The position numbers and the translations under genes were made by a program. 64,000 nucleotides of DNA, from the NCBI RefSeq assembly GCF_029623395.1, contig NZ_JAPYKK010000012.1:1-64000 (forward strand), in the 5' to 3' direction. Shown piece after piece: positions 25,960 through 38,562 of the stretch. The notes beneath the pieces were generated by a model, which saw nothing but the letters and a program-made list of their open reading frames with translations, was not told the DNA's origin and did no database searches. The stretch's first letter is position 1; each line of letters begins with the position of its first letter. This stretch comes from Sphingomonas echinoides. GTDB taxonomy: Bacteria > Pseudomonadota > Alphaproteobacteria > Sphingomonadales > Sphingomonadaceae.

Positions 25960-28785
25960 ATGCGTTTGTCCCGTGCCGCCCTCCTGTTGGGCGCCGCCCT
26001 GCTGCCCGCGACTCTCGCGCAGGCGCAACCGACCGCCCCCGCCCCAGCCGTCAAGCCGATCGCCTTCACCGAACGCACGCTCGCCAACGGCCTACGCGTC
26101 TATGCGATCCGCGACACCAGCACCCCCAACGTCTCGGTCCAGATGTGGTACGACGTCGGCTCGAAGGACGATCCCGCCGGCCGCTCGGGCTTCGCGCACA
26201 TGTTCGAACATCTCATGTTCAAGGCGACGCGCAACCTGGTGTCCGAACAGATGGACCGGCTGACCGAAGACGTCGGCGGCAACAACAATGCGTCCACCAA
26301 CGACGACTACACCGAATATCACGAGACGATCCCCGCCAACCACCTTCAGCGCCTGCTGTTCGCCGAAGCCGACCGGATGGCAAGCCTGGTGGTCGAGCCC
26401 AAGAGCTTCGCCTCCGAGCGCGACGTGGTGAAGGAGGAACTCCGCCAGAACACCAACGCCCGCCCCTACGGCAAGCTGTTCTCGCAATATTTCCCCGCGA
26501 TCAGCTACACCCGCCACCCCTATGCGCGCGGGACGATCGGCAGCATCGACAATCTCGACAGCGCGCAGATCGACGACGTCCGCGCGTTCCACGCGACCTT
26601 CTACCGGCCAGACAATGCGGTGCTGGTGGTGTCCGGCAATTTCGATCCCGCGCAACTCAACCAGTGGGTCGACCAGTATTTCGCGAAGATCAAACGCCCC
26701 GACCGTCCGATCCCGCGCGTCACCACGACCGAGCCGCCGCGCACGCAAGCCGTCAGCCGCACGGTCTATGAAGCCAACACCCCGCTCCCCGCGGTCCTGA
26801 TCAGCTACCCGATCCCCGCCGATCGCGATCCCGACAGCGCAGCGCTCGCGGTGCTCAACACGATCCTGTCGCAGGGCGAAAGCTCGCGGCTGTACGAGAG
26901 CCTCGTCTATCGCGACCAGCTTGCGCAGTCGGCGGAGACCTATCTCGACGTCAAGCAAGGCCCCGGCAACTTCGCGGTGATCGCGATCATGGCCGGCGGT
27001 AAGGACGTCGCAATCGGCGAGGCCGCGCTGCGGCGCGAGATTGCGCGGATGCGCGACACCGCGGTCAGCCCGGCTGAGCTGGCGAAGGCGAAGAACCAGA
27101 TCGTCACCGCCGAACTGCTCGGTCGCGAAACCGCCGAGGGCAAGGGCCGCACGATCGCGCAAGCGACGATCATCGACGGCGACCCGCACGCCGCCGACCG
27201 GCAACTCGCAGCAATCGGCCGTGTCACCGCCGCCGACGTCCAGCGCGTTGCGCGCAAATATCTGCAGGACAATCGTGCCGCGACGATCCGTTACCTCCCC
27301 GCCGAAAGCGCGAACGGCGCGAAAGGCGATACGATTGCAGTCGCGGACAGCGTGATCGCGCAGAAGCTCGTCACCCCGCCAGACGTCCAGATCGTCACCC
27401 CTGCCAGCGTCGCCGACCGTATCGCGCCTCCCGCCCCCGCCGCGACGGTTCAGGCGAGCAGCCCGAAGCCGGTAGAATTCGCGCTTGCCAACGGAATGCG
27501 GGTCGTGGTGGTCGAAAAGCATGACCTGCCGCTGATCACGGCATTGCTGGTTGGCCAGGGTGGCGGCTCGAATGATCCCGCCACGCTGCCCGGCGTCAAC
27601 AGCTTGGCCGCGACGCTATTGACCAAAGGCACCAAGACCCGCAGCGCGACCGACATCGCGCAACAGATCGAGACGCTCGGCGGCGCTATTTCGAGCGACG
27701 CAAGCTGGGATGGCGCGAGCGTCGACATCACCGTCAAATCTGACCAGGCGGCCCCCGCACTTGGCATTCTCGCCGACGTCGCGCGCAACCCGGCCTTCCA
27801 GCCCGACGAGATCGAACGCGCGCGGGCGCAGGCGATTGATGGCGTACAAGTCGCGATGAAGAACCCAAGCCAACTCGCTGGCCTCGTTGCCGCGCGCGCG
27901 GCGCTCGGCACAACATCGTACGGCCATCCGCTGGAGGGGACGCCGACGTCGCTCAAGGCAATCGGCGCAAGCGACATCCGCCACGCCTACGCTGCAACCT
28001 GGACACCAAAACAGGCAACGTTGGTCATGGTGGGCGACGTCACCCCGGTACGCGCACGGCAATTGGCGGAGACAAGCTTTGCGGGCTGGCGTGCGGTCGC
28101 GGCACCGCAGGCGCGCGTTGCGGCCGGCAATTACCCCAAACCAAGCGTCGTCGTCATCGACATGCCGGGTGCGGGCCAAGCCGGCGTCGTGGTCGCGCGC
28201 CCCGGATTGGCCCGCAACGACCCTCGCTATTATCCGACGGCGGTCGCCAATACGGTTCTGGGCGGCGGCTTCTCTTCGCGGCTCAACCAGGAAATCCGTA
28301 TCAAGCGCGGACTCGCTTACGGCGCTGGCAGTTCGCTTCAGGCAGGGCGTCAGCCCGGGATGATCGCGGGTCGAACGTCGACGAAAAATCCGTCCGCCCC
28401 CGAGACGGTGTCGATCATTCTCGCCGAGATGAAGCGCCTCGGCGTCGAAGCGGTGACGCCTGCCGAACTGGAAACACGCAAGGCGGTCCTGATCGGCAAT
28501 TTCGGCCGCGCGACCGAAACGACTGGTGGTATCGCCGGGACCGTCGGCGGCTACGTCGTGCAGGGCGTGCCGCTGAGTGAGCTCGGCACCTATGTCGACA
28601 AGGTCACGGCAGTCGAACCCTCAGCGGTCCAAGCAGCGGCGGCGGCGCTCCTCGATCCAGCAGCAGCGAGCATCGTCGTGGTCGGGGATGCGAAGGATTT
28701 CGTCGACCCGCTCCGCAAGACCTATCCCCGCCTTGAGGTGATCCCAGCGGGCGCCCTCAAGTTGGAGGCGCAAGCGCTGCGCTGA
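25960..28785 (+). CDS. M16 family zinc metallopeptidase (two fused M16 units)
   Basis: This 941-residue protein has a signal peptide (MRLSRAALLLGAALLPATLAQAQ) and two tandem M16 halves. The first half carries the inverted zinc motif HMFEH (in SGFAHMFEHLMFKAT) with the third ligand in the downstream NASTNDDYTEYHE region. The second half, beginning near residue 505, aligns (LANGMRVVVVEKHDLPL) but has NSLAATLLTKGT in place of HxxEH and is therefore non-catalytic, as in clamshell M16 peptidases. It probably degrades peptides in the periplasm. The ATG at 25960 was chosen by the signal peptide. The 219-base upstream gap shows no other gene. Confidence 0.92.
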   Translation: MRLSRAALLLGAALLPATLAQAQPTAPAPAVKPIAFTERTLANGLRVYAIRDTSTPNVSVQMWYDVGSKDDPAGRSGFAHMFEHLMFKATRNLVSEQMDRLTEDVGGNNNASTNDDYTEYHETIPANHLQRLLFAEADRMASLVVEPKSFASERDVVKEELRQNTNARPYGKLFSQYFPAISYTRHPYARGTIGSIDNLDSAQIDDVRAFHATFYRPDNAVLVVSGNFDPAQLNQWVDQYFAKIKRPDRPIPRVTTTEPPRTQAVSRTVYEANTPLPAVLISYPIPADRDPDSAALAVLNTILSQGESSRLYESLVYRDQLAQSAETYLDVKQGPGNFAVIAIMAGGKDVAIGEAALRREIARMRDTAVSPAELAKAKNQIVTAELLGRETAEGKGRTIAQATIIDGDPHAADRQLAAIGRVTAADVQRVARKYLQDNRAATIRYLPAESANGAKGDTIAVADSVIAQKLVTPPDVQIVTPASVADRIAPPAPAATVQASSPKPVEFALANGMRVVVVEKHDLPLITALLVGQGGGSNDPATLPGVNSLAATLLTKGTKTRSATDIAQQIETLGGAISSDASWDGASVDITVKSDQAAPALGILADVARNPAFQPDEIERARAQAIDGVQVAMKNPSQLAGLVAARAALGTTSYGHPLEGTPTSLKAIGASDIRHAYAATWTPKQATLVMVGDVTPVRARQLAETSFAGWRAVAAPQARVAAGNYPKPSVVVIDMPGAGQAGVVVARPGLARNDPRYYPTAVANTVLGGGFSSRLNQEIRIKRGLAYGAGSSLQAGRQPGMIAGRTSTKNPSAPETVSIILAEMKRLGVEAVTPAELETRKAVLIGNFGRATETTGGIAGTVGGYVVQGVPLSELGTYVDKVTAVEPSAVQAAAAALLDPAAASIVVVGDAKDFVDPLRKTYPRLEVIPAGALKLEAQALR

Positions 28786-28968
28786 TGGCCAGCCGAGTTC
28801 TTGTAGAAGGCTGAGCCCGGAGTCTCCAACGCGTGCGGCGACGCGATGTGGACTTTCGGGTTCCTTCCTAGCGTCAATGCGGCGCAAGGATTGCCGGGAT
28901 CGGATTGGCCTCCCTCCTGGGAACGAGCGTCAGCAACCTGGTAACCCCGACGCGCTATTCGCGGGGGA

Positions 28969-29937
28969 ATGGATCTTGCGCGCCGCCTTTACGATTATCG
29001 TTTCGCCCCAACGCCTGTTAGCCTGCTGAGTGTTGGATGTGCGATGGTGGTCGTCGCGCTGTGCGGCATTCCGGCAATGCGGGCGATCGTCGACCAGACC
29101 GCCGAGGCCGAACAAAGCGATTCGGACAAGAACGGCTTCGACACAGAAGATCATTTCCCCGGTGCCGCCTATTTTTACGCCGAGGACACCGCAACGCCTA
29201 CAGCGATCAGAACAATTGGCGCGCTGCCGTTACTGGCGCGACTGCTGGGTGGGGACGGAACGGTGCGTGCCGCGGCGCCTTTCTCCACCGCCCGCGCCAG
29301 TCCGACCGATCGCGGCCGCGCACTCCAGTGCTTGAGCGCGGCGATCTATTATGAAGCAGGTGGGGAACCGGTCGCGGGTCAACGCGCGGTCGCCCAAGTC
29401 ATTCTGAACAGGGTGCGCCATCCGGCCTTCCCCGCGACCATTTGCGGCGTCATCTATCAGGGTTCGACGGAGGGGCATTGCCAGTTCAGCTTTGCGTGCG
29501 ACGGTGCGATCACACGCGGCATGCCCGATCAGGCCGCATGGTCGCGGGCTGTGGGTGTGGCGGCGGCGGCGCTTGATGGCGGCGTGATGCGCGATGTCGG
29601 CCTAGCGACTCATTACCATACGTTTGCGGTGACGCCCGACTGGAACCGAAGCCTCGTGATGACCGCCGTAGTAGGCGCGCATTTCTTCCACCGCTGGCAA
29701 GGGCGTTCAGGAACGTTCGCTGCGTTCCGCCAAGTCTATCGGGGTGGCGAACCCGTGCCCAGGCCGCTCCAAGTCGCCACGACCCGAAGCGCGCCCATAG
29801 CCATTCGGCCCGCTCAGGCGCCGGTTGCGAAAGAAGCCAGCGTCCTGAAAACCGCGCTTACGCCGCCGGAACCAAAGTTGCCCGACACTTCCGAAATCCT
29901 AGATAAGTGGAAAGAGTCCGGTCAGCCTTTGTCGTAG
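28969..29937 (+). CDS. Cell wall hydrolase, SleB family
   Basis: The 322-residue protein has an N-terminal membrane anchor (residues about 18-40) and a central SleB/CwlJ hydrolase domain: RALQCLSAAIYYEAGGEPVAGQRAVAQVILNRVRHPAFPATICGVIYQGST, with the catalytic Glu in YYEAGGE, then CQFSFACDG. The C-terminal 70 residues are a Pro/Ala-rich tail. Such proteins are lytic transglycosylase-like peptidoglycan hydrolases. GGGGGA precedes the ATG very closely. It is convergent with the S9 peptidase gene across a 117-base gap. Confidence 0.88.
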   Translation: MDLARRLYDYRFAPTPVSLLSVGCAMVVVALCGIPAMRAIVDQTAEAEQSDSDKNGFDTEDHFPGAAYFYAEDTATPTAIRTIGALPLLARLLGGDGTVRAAAPFSTARASPTDRGRALQCLSAAIYYEAGGEPVAGQRAVAQVILNRVRHPAFPATICGVIYQGSTEGHCQFSFACDGAITRGMPDQAAWSRAVGVAAAALDGGVMRDVGLATHYHTFAVTPDWNRSLVMTAVVGAHFFHRWQGRSGTFAAFRQVYRGGEPVPRPLQVATTRSAPIAIRPAQAPVAKEASVLKTALTPPEPKLPDTSEILDKWKESGQPLS

Positions 29938-30054
29938 CATTACGCGATTACGGCGACGTGAAAGGCTGGTGACGCGGTTCGCCGCACGCGCGCCCCTCGC
30001 CCACCCCCCGGCACACGGCCGGGACGTTGCATCACGACGATACGCCTAGCGGAC

Positions 30055-31968
30055 CTACTGTACGGGCTTCAGATACCGGTCAAACCAGGCCAGCGTCCGT
30101 TTCCGCAGATCGGCAGAATTGGCTGGTGCGCGAATGCCGTGCCCCTCTTCCGGATAGATCACCAGGCTCGTCGGAACACCCTGGTCCTTCAGGCCATGCC
30201 AATATTCGACCGACTGGGTCGGCGGAACCTCAATGTCCCGCTCGCCGACGTAGATGAAGGTCGGGGTCTTCGCACGAGTGATGAAATTCACGGCGGAAAC
30301 GTCTTCATACGCCTTGCGGTCCTCGTACAGGGTCTTCCCGAAGAACGGCAGCATCCACTGGTCAATCCCGTTGGTGCCATAATAGCTGACCCAATTGGAC
30401 AGCCCCGCGCCCGCGACGATCGCCTTGAAGCGGTTGGTCTGGGTATTGGCCCACATCGCCATGAACCCGCCGTAGCTGCCTCCCGTCAGCCCCAATCGCG
30501 CGCCATCGATCGGCGCGACCTTTTCGGCTGCATCGATCCCGGTGAGAATGTCGCGCAAATCACCGCCGCCAAAATCACGCTTGTTTGCGGCCGTGAACGC
30601 CTCGCCCTGACCGTAGCTTCCGCGTGGATTAGGCAGAAAGACATAATAGCCCGCGTCGAGCAGATCATTGTAGCCACCACCGAAATACGGCGTGTTCGCC
30701 GCCGAAGGACCGCCATGGACGATCGTGATCATCGGCGCCTTCTTCGTCGGATCCGCGCCCAGCGGGGCGAGCAGCCAGCCCTGCGCAGTGAACCCTTCGT
30801 TCTTCCAACTGATCGAACGCGCCGTCATCGTAGGCGAAATTGCGTCGTTCTCGTGCGTGATCTGCACCGGTGCGGACACCGGCCCCGCAAAAATCGCGGG
30901 AGCATGGGTAAAGTCCTGTGCGACGGTCGCAACCGTCTGACCGTTCGTGCTCCACGCCGCCTTGGCATCGCCCGCGCTGATACTGGCAGGGCGCGACCAG
31001 CCGAACCCGTCCGCGCGGTCGCTCGATGCAGAAAACAGACCGGCCTGCTCGCCCCGCAACGCTGTCCCGCGGATTGTCCCATCCGTCCACACCAGCGACG
31101 TAACAGTCAACCGCGCCCTCGGCGTGATATTCTGTGGCTCGCCCCCCGCAAAAGGTACCGTCCAGACATCGCCCCCGACCGAGCCGAAATCGCTCATCAA
31201 ACCGCCGATGAACGCGACGGTCTTGCCGTCGGGTGACACGCGCGGAAAATTGAGCTGTGTCTTGGGCTTGGCGATCGTCCGGACCACACCACTGGTTGCG
31301 TCGATGGCATCGAGCGTAGCAACCCACCAATTGTTGTCGCCGTTCCCTAGGGCTGACGTGACAACGAAGCCGGAGCCGTCCGGCGTCCAGTCATATTCGT
31401 AAATGTAGCGGTCTGCCGGCGAGACCGGCTTGACCGCATCGGCTGCAATTGGCCCCGCCGCGAGATCGAACACGGCGATCCGCTGTTCGTCGCTCTTTTC
31501 GCCGATCTCGCCGACCTGACGGACACCGGCTTGCGCGGCGCCCGCTTCCTTCGCGGCGCCAATCGTCACCAATAGCGCGATCCGCTTGCCATCAGGACTG
31601 AAGCGCGGCGTCTGGGCGATGCCCTTGACCGTCGCGATGGTACGCACCTTGCCGTTCTTATCGACCGCAAGCATCATCGTTCCCGCAGTCCGGTCGCGTT
31701 CGAGCCAAGCAAGCGTGCCGTCGGATGCGAAGGTCAATCCCGACAGCGAGCAGGCGCTGCGACACGGATCGAAGCTTCGCAATACCTTGCCGCCACGTAC
31801 GCTGCGGAGCGCGATCGTGCTGTTGCCTGGCGACCCGGTGCTTTCGACCGACGCAACCTGATCTCCCTGCGGGGACAGGGCAAGGCTGGCAAACCCATGG
31901 ACCTGCGGCGGTGCGGCAAAGGCGGGGGTGGCGGTCGCAGCAAGCAGGAAGGCGAAAGCAGGGCGCAT
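30055..31968 (-). CDS. S9 family peptidase (prolyl oligopeptidase type), secreted
   Basis: The 637-residue protein has a signal peptide (MRPAFAFLLAATATPAFA), an N-terminal beta-propeller with TolB/WD-like repeats (FSPDGKRIALL, YDWTPDGSGFVV, VSPDGKTVAFIGG) and a C-terminal alpha/beta hydrolase. The catalytic triad is visible: Ser in GLTGGSYGGFMAMW, Asp in VGERDIEVP and His in PEEGHGIRAP. It cleaves short peptides, possibly dipeptides, in the periplasm. It lies 63 bases downstream of the holin gene on the same strand; a possible promoter in that gap means co-transcription is not certain. Confidence 0.92.
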   Translation of the reverse strand: MRPAFAFLLAATATPAFAAPPQVHGFASLALSPQGDQVASVESTGSPGNSTIALRSVRGGKVLRSFDPCRSACSLSGLTFASDGTLAWLERDRTAGTMMLAVDKNGKVRTIATVKGIAQTPRFSPDGKRIALLVTIGAAKEAGAAQAGVRQVGEIGEKSDEQRIAVFDLAAGPIAADAVKPVSPADRYIYEYDWTPDGSGFVVTSALGNGDNNWWVATLDAIDATSGVVRTIAKPKTQLNFPRVSPDGKTVAFIGGLMSDFGSVGGDVWTVPFAGGEPQNITPRARLTVTSLVWTDGTIRGTALRGEQAGLFSASSDRADGFGWSRPASISAGDAKAAWSTNGQTVATVAQDFTHAPAIFAGPVSAPVQITHENDAISPTMTARSISWKNEGFTAQGWLLAPLGADPTKKAPMITIVHGGPSAANTPYFGGGYNDLLDAGYYVFLPNPRGSYGQGEAFTAANKRDFGGGDLRDILTGIDAAEKVAPIDGARLGLTGGSYGGFMAMWANTQTNRFKAIVAGAGLSNWVSYYGTNGIDQWMLPFFGKTLYEDRKAYEDVSAVNFITRAKTPTFIYVGERDIEVPPTQSVEYWHGLKDQGVPTSLVIYPEEGHGIRAPANSADLRKRTLAWFDRYLKPVQ

Positions 31969-32031
31969 CGGGCAACTCCAGGGGTGGTGGAGCGGGATAG
32001 CACAGTGATGCAGCCAGGCAATTCTCCACGA

Positions 32032-32445
32032 TCATTTGTCGAGGCCACGCGCCTTTCCCCAGGACCGCGCCGCCGTGTACCCGAGATACCCTGTGCCGAA
32101 GAGCGCATAGAGTGGTTCCGGAATGCCCGACAGATAGGCGTTCATTCCCGCGGCAATGTCGTTTGCCATCTTCGGCTCGACTGCGGCGATCAGCCCCATC
32201 GGGATGGACCACAGCAGCATCGTGTACATCACGTAGAGGAAGCTGGGCCGCGCTCGGCTCGTCCAGGGGTCGGTCGATTGCGCCTCTGCTAGGATCGCTG
32301 CGATCTGCGTCTTGACCTGTTCCAGATCTTGGCTGCCTTGCAACGCAAGCAGTTTCAGCTTCGCCTCGTCACGCGCTTTCGGGTCGGGAATGATCTTGTC
32401 GATGATCCCGGCGATCGGCCCGATTATTCCGTCCAGCAATGTCAT
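32032..32445 (-). CDS. 3TM-type holin
   Basis: The 137-residue protein begins MTLLDGIIGPIAGIIDKIIPDPKARDEAKLKLLALQ, has a soluble acidic helix and then the block DPWTSRARPSFLYVMYTMLLWSIPMGLIAAV and LYALFGTGYLGYTAARSWGK, the pattern of the GTA/phage 3TM holin family (PF11351-like). Holins open the inner membrane to let a muramidase reach the wall. ATG 32445 has GAGGAG upstream; the GH108 gene ends 17 bases before it, so the pair is one transcription unit. No phage structural genes are nearby. Confidence 0.88.
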   Translation of the reverse strand: MTLLDGIIGPIAGIIDKIIPDPKARDEAKLKLLALQGSQDLEQVKTQIAAILAEAQSTDPWTSRARPSFLYVMYTMLLWSIPMGLIAAVEPKMANDIAAGMNAYLSGIPEPLYALFGTGYLGYTAARSWGKARGLDK

Positions 32446-32462
32446 ATTCCCACTCCTCTCGG

Positions 32463-33002
32463 TTAACCGATCCGGTTGGCTAGCCAACCGTACAGGAACG
32501 TCTCATCCGTTGGCCGAGATTCCGCCAAGGCGACATAGCGTTCTCCGCGTAACGCCTCGATCGCCTTGACGAGAACACGCTCGCCTCGCTTCCCCCGCCG
32601 TGCGACGAAGCCCGACAAGGCGGCAAGGGTCGCGCTTCCGATGGCGCCGTCCGGCACGACGTCGGGATAATCTCTCGCCCCGCGATTCAAAGCGTTGAGC
32701 GATCGTTGGAGGAAGGTCGCCGCCACCGACGGCCCCATGTTTACAGCCGTGTCGAAGAGGATGCCCCCGACCTCTGGCGCGTATTCCGCCACCGCATCCA
32801 GTCTCGGTCGCTCCCAATATGTACTTCGGTAGATCTCCCGGGCGGTGGCGATCGGAAAGCGCCGCATTGGCCCAACATACCCATGCGCGCGCGCCACCGC
32901 AGCGGTGATGCCGTACCGTGTCTCTCCCCCCGCATCGGCGCGATCATTCGCGTAATCGCCTTCTTGCTCGAGAACTCGGTCGATCAGTCCGTCAATCGTC
33001 AT
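32463..33002 (-). CDS. GH108 family N-acetylmuramidase (endolysin / ZliS-like)
   Basis: The 179-residue protein has the GH108 catalytic motif near its N-terminus: LIDRVLEQEGDYANDRADAGGETRYGIT, with Glu14 as the likely catalytic acid, then REIYRSTYWERPRLDAV, and the PG_binding_3 half VPDGAIGSATLAAL followed by ERYVALAE...FLYGWLANRIG. There is no signal peptide, so release needs the holin encoded just downstream. Homologs serve as phage/GTA endolysins or as secretion activators (ZliS of Zymomonas). Here it forms a free-standing pair divergent from a large histidine kinase. Confidence 0.9.
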   Translation of the reverse strand: MTIDGLIDRVLEQEGDYANDRADAGGETRYGITAAVARAHGYVGPMRRFPIATAREIYRSTYWERPRLDAVAEYAPEVGGILFDTAVNMGPSVAATFLQRSLNALNRGARDYPDVVPDGAIGSATLAALSGFVARRGKRGERVLVKAIEALRGERYVALAESRPTDETFLYGWLANRIG

Positions 33003-33089
33003 GGCAGCCTCCTTAGGAAGGCAATTAACCGTTCTGGTTCCTGTAGGACAGCCGTGGAGTTACCTCATCTGGTCCACGACAGCGTTCGC

Positions 33090-37052
<3,963 letters not shown>

Positions 37053-37055
37053 CCG

Positions 37056-37778
37056 ATGGCTCGCATCGTCATTGTCGACGACGACGAATTGATCTGCGCA
37101 ATCGTTGCCCGGACGCTGACCCCGCTGGGACACACGGTGGTGTCGGTCCGCGACGGTGCCGATGCGCTCGACAGCCTGTGGGAAAGCGGGCCGGACCTTG
37201 TAATCCTCGACTGCGCGCTGCCCGGGAAGACCGGCCTGACGATCCTCGGCGAAATGCGGGCGTCGGCGATGTTCCGCGACTTGCCGGTGCTGATCCTTAC
37301 CGCGCGGCGCAGTGACTGGCACGTTAAGATGGCGCTGGATGCCGGTGCGAACGCGTACGTTCGCAAGCCGTTCGCGCCCGAGGAACTGATCGCCAACGTC
37401 ACCACGCTGCTGGCTGGCGCAAACGGTGCGGCGAAGGCGGCGCCGGCGCCCGTCGCGCTGCTCGATTGCGAGCGGCTGGTCGATCTGCGGGGTGCGGTTG
37501 GGGAAGCGGATGCGAACCGGCTGCTCGAAATGATGGTGCGCGACATCGCGGCGCGAAGCGAGGCGATCGCCGGGGCGCTCGGCGGGGGCGATTATGTGCG
37601 GGCCGAGCGCGAAGCGCATGCGCTGCGCGGGGCGTGCAATGGGATCGGCGCGCTCGAACTCGGGCTGGCGTGCCTTGCGATCGAACGTGGCGAATGTCGC
37701 ACGAGCGAGAAGCTGCAAGACCTGGCGGTGCGGACCATGGCGGCGATCGAGGAAGCGCGCAGGACGCCCGCCCCCTGA
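37056..37778 (+). CDS. Response regulator with C-terminal HPt domain
   Basis: The 240-residue protein has an N-terminal receiver (IVIVDDDELICAIVART; phospho-Asp52 in VILDCALPGKTG; Lys104 in YVRKPF) and a C-terminal helical domain with EAHALRGACNGIGAL, a plausible HPt histidine at residue 188. It has no DNA-binding or enzymatic output, so it is a relay protein. Only 3 bases separate it from the hybrid kinase, so they are co-expressed and likely exchange phosphate. Such a His188 in ALRGACNGIG is slightly off the usual HxLKGSA but acceptable. Confidence 0.88.
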   Translation: MARIVIVDDDELICAIVARTLTPLGHTVVSVRDGADALDSLWESGPDLVILDCALPGKTGLTILGEMRASAMFRDLPVLILTARRSDWHVKMALDAGANAYVRKPFAPEELIANVTTLLAGANGAAKAAPAPVALLDCERLVDLRGAVGEADANRLLEMMVRDIAARSEAIAGALGGGDYVRAEREAHALRGACNGIGALELGLACLAIERGECRTSEKLQDLAVRTMAAIEEARRTPAP

Positions 37779-37822
37779 TAGGGCTCCAGATTTAAACCTT
37801 AAAAAACAGTATTATACGACAC

Positions 37823-38449
37823 TCAGGCAGCGACATCCAGCGCCTGGAGCGCAAGGATTGCCTGCGTTCGGTTGGTCACGCCGAGCTTGCGGAAGATTTG
37901 CGCGAAATGCGTCTTTACGGTCGTTTCGGCGATCCCGAGTTCGTAGGCGATCTGCTTGTTCTGGCTGCCATCCGCCGCCGCACGCAGGACGCGGAACTGT
38001 GCCGGAGACAATTCGCCGATCCGCGACGGAACCACCGTCCCGGCGGGGTCCGGGTCGAGCATTTCGGCCGGGAACGCGTTGACTCCCGCAAGCAGCGAAC
38101 GGATCGACTCGACCATCGCGCTCATCGGGGCGCTCTTGGGGATGTAGCCGCTCGCGCCCTCGCGCGCCGCGCGGCGCATGACCGCGGGTTCGTCGGTGCT
38201 GCTGACGATCGCGATGGTCGCGCGCGGCTGGAGCCGGCGCAGCATCAACAACCCGGCAAAGCCCTGCACGTCCGGGAGCATCAAATCGAGCAGGATCAAG
38301 TCAAACCGGCGTTGCTCCGCAACCGACACCGCTTCCGCGATCGTTCCAACCTTGACCGTGTCTGCGCCCGGCGCGACCTGTTCTGTCGCCATCGCAAGCG
38401 CCGTTGCGCACATCGGATGATCATCCGCAATCAATACAGCCTGAGCCAA
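37823..38449 (-). CDS. NarL/LuxR-family response regulator
   Basis: The 208-residue protein has a receiver (AVLIADDHPMCATAL, phospho-Asp55 in LILLDLMLPDVQG, Lys in YIPKSA) and a LuxR-type HTH (LSPAQFRVLRAAADGSQNKQIAYELGIAETTVKTHFAQIFRKLGV). It is convergent with the kinase/REC-HPt operon across 44 bases and is the only DNA-binding regulator at this locus, so it is a likely final phosphate acceptor. The gap to the divergent GT-C-like gene (38450-38562) is AT-rich and contains ATTGCAATCCTCTGCAAT, a short inverted repeat that may be an operator. Confidence 0.92.
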   Translation of the reverse strand: MAQAVLIADDHPMCATALAMATEQVAPGADTVKVGTIAEAVSVAEQRRFDLILLDLMLPDVQGFAGLLMLRRLQPRATIAIVSSTDEPAVMRRAAREGASGYIPKSAPMSAMVESIRSLLAGVNAFPAEMLDPDPAGTVVPSRIGELSPAQFRVLRAAADGSQNKQIAYELGIAETTVKTHFAQIFRKLGVTNRTQAILALQALDVAA

Positions 38450-38562
38450 AATGAAACTCCCCCGGATATATTACCCCTTATAGTCAATCCTTCCGCGCAA
38501 AATTGCAATCCTCTGCAATTGTTGCGTGACGACCCTCCGGTTGAACATGCTAACCGCGATCC

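Noticed and set aside
32706..33089. N-terminal extension of the hybrid kinase frame by 128 codons
   Set aside because: It is antisense to the GH108 gene and has no family similarity; the MASE1 region begins shortly after ATG 33090.
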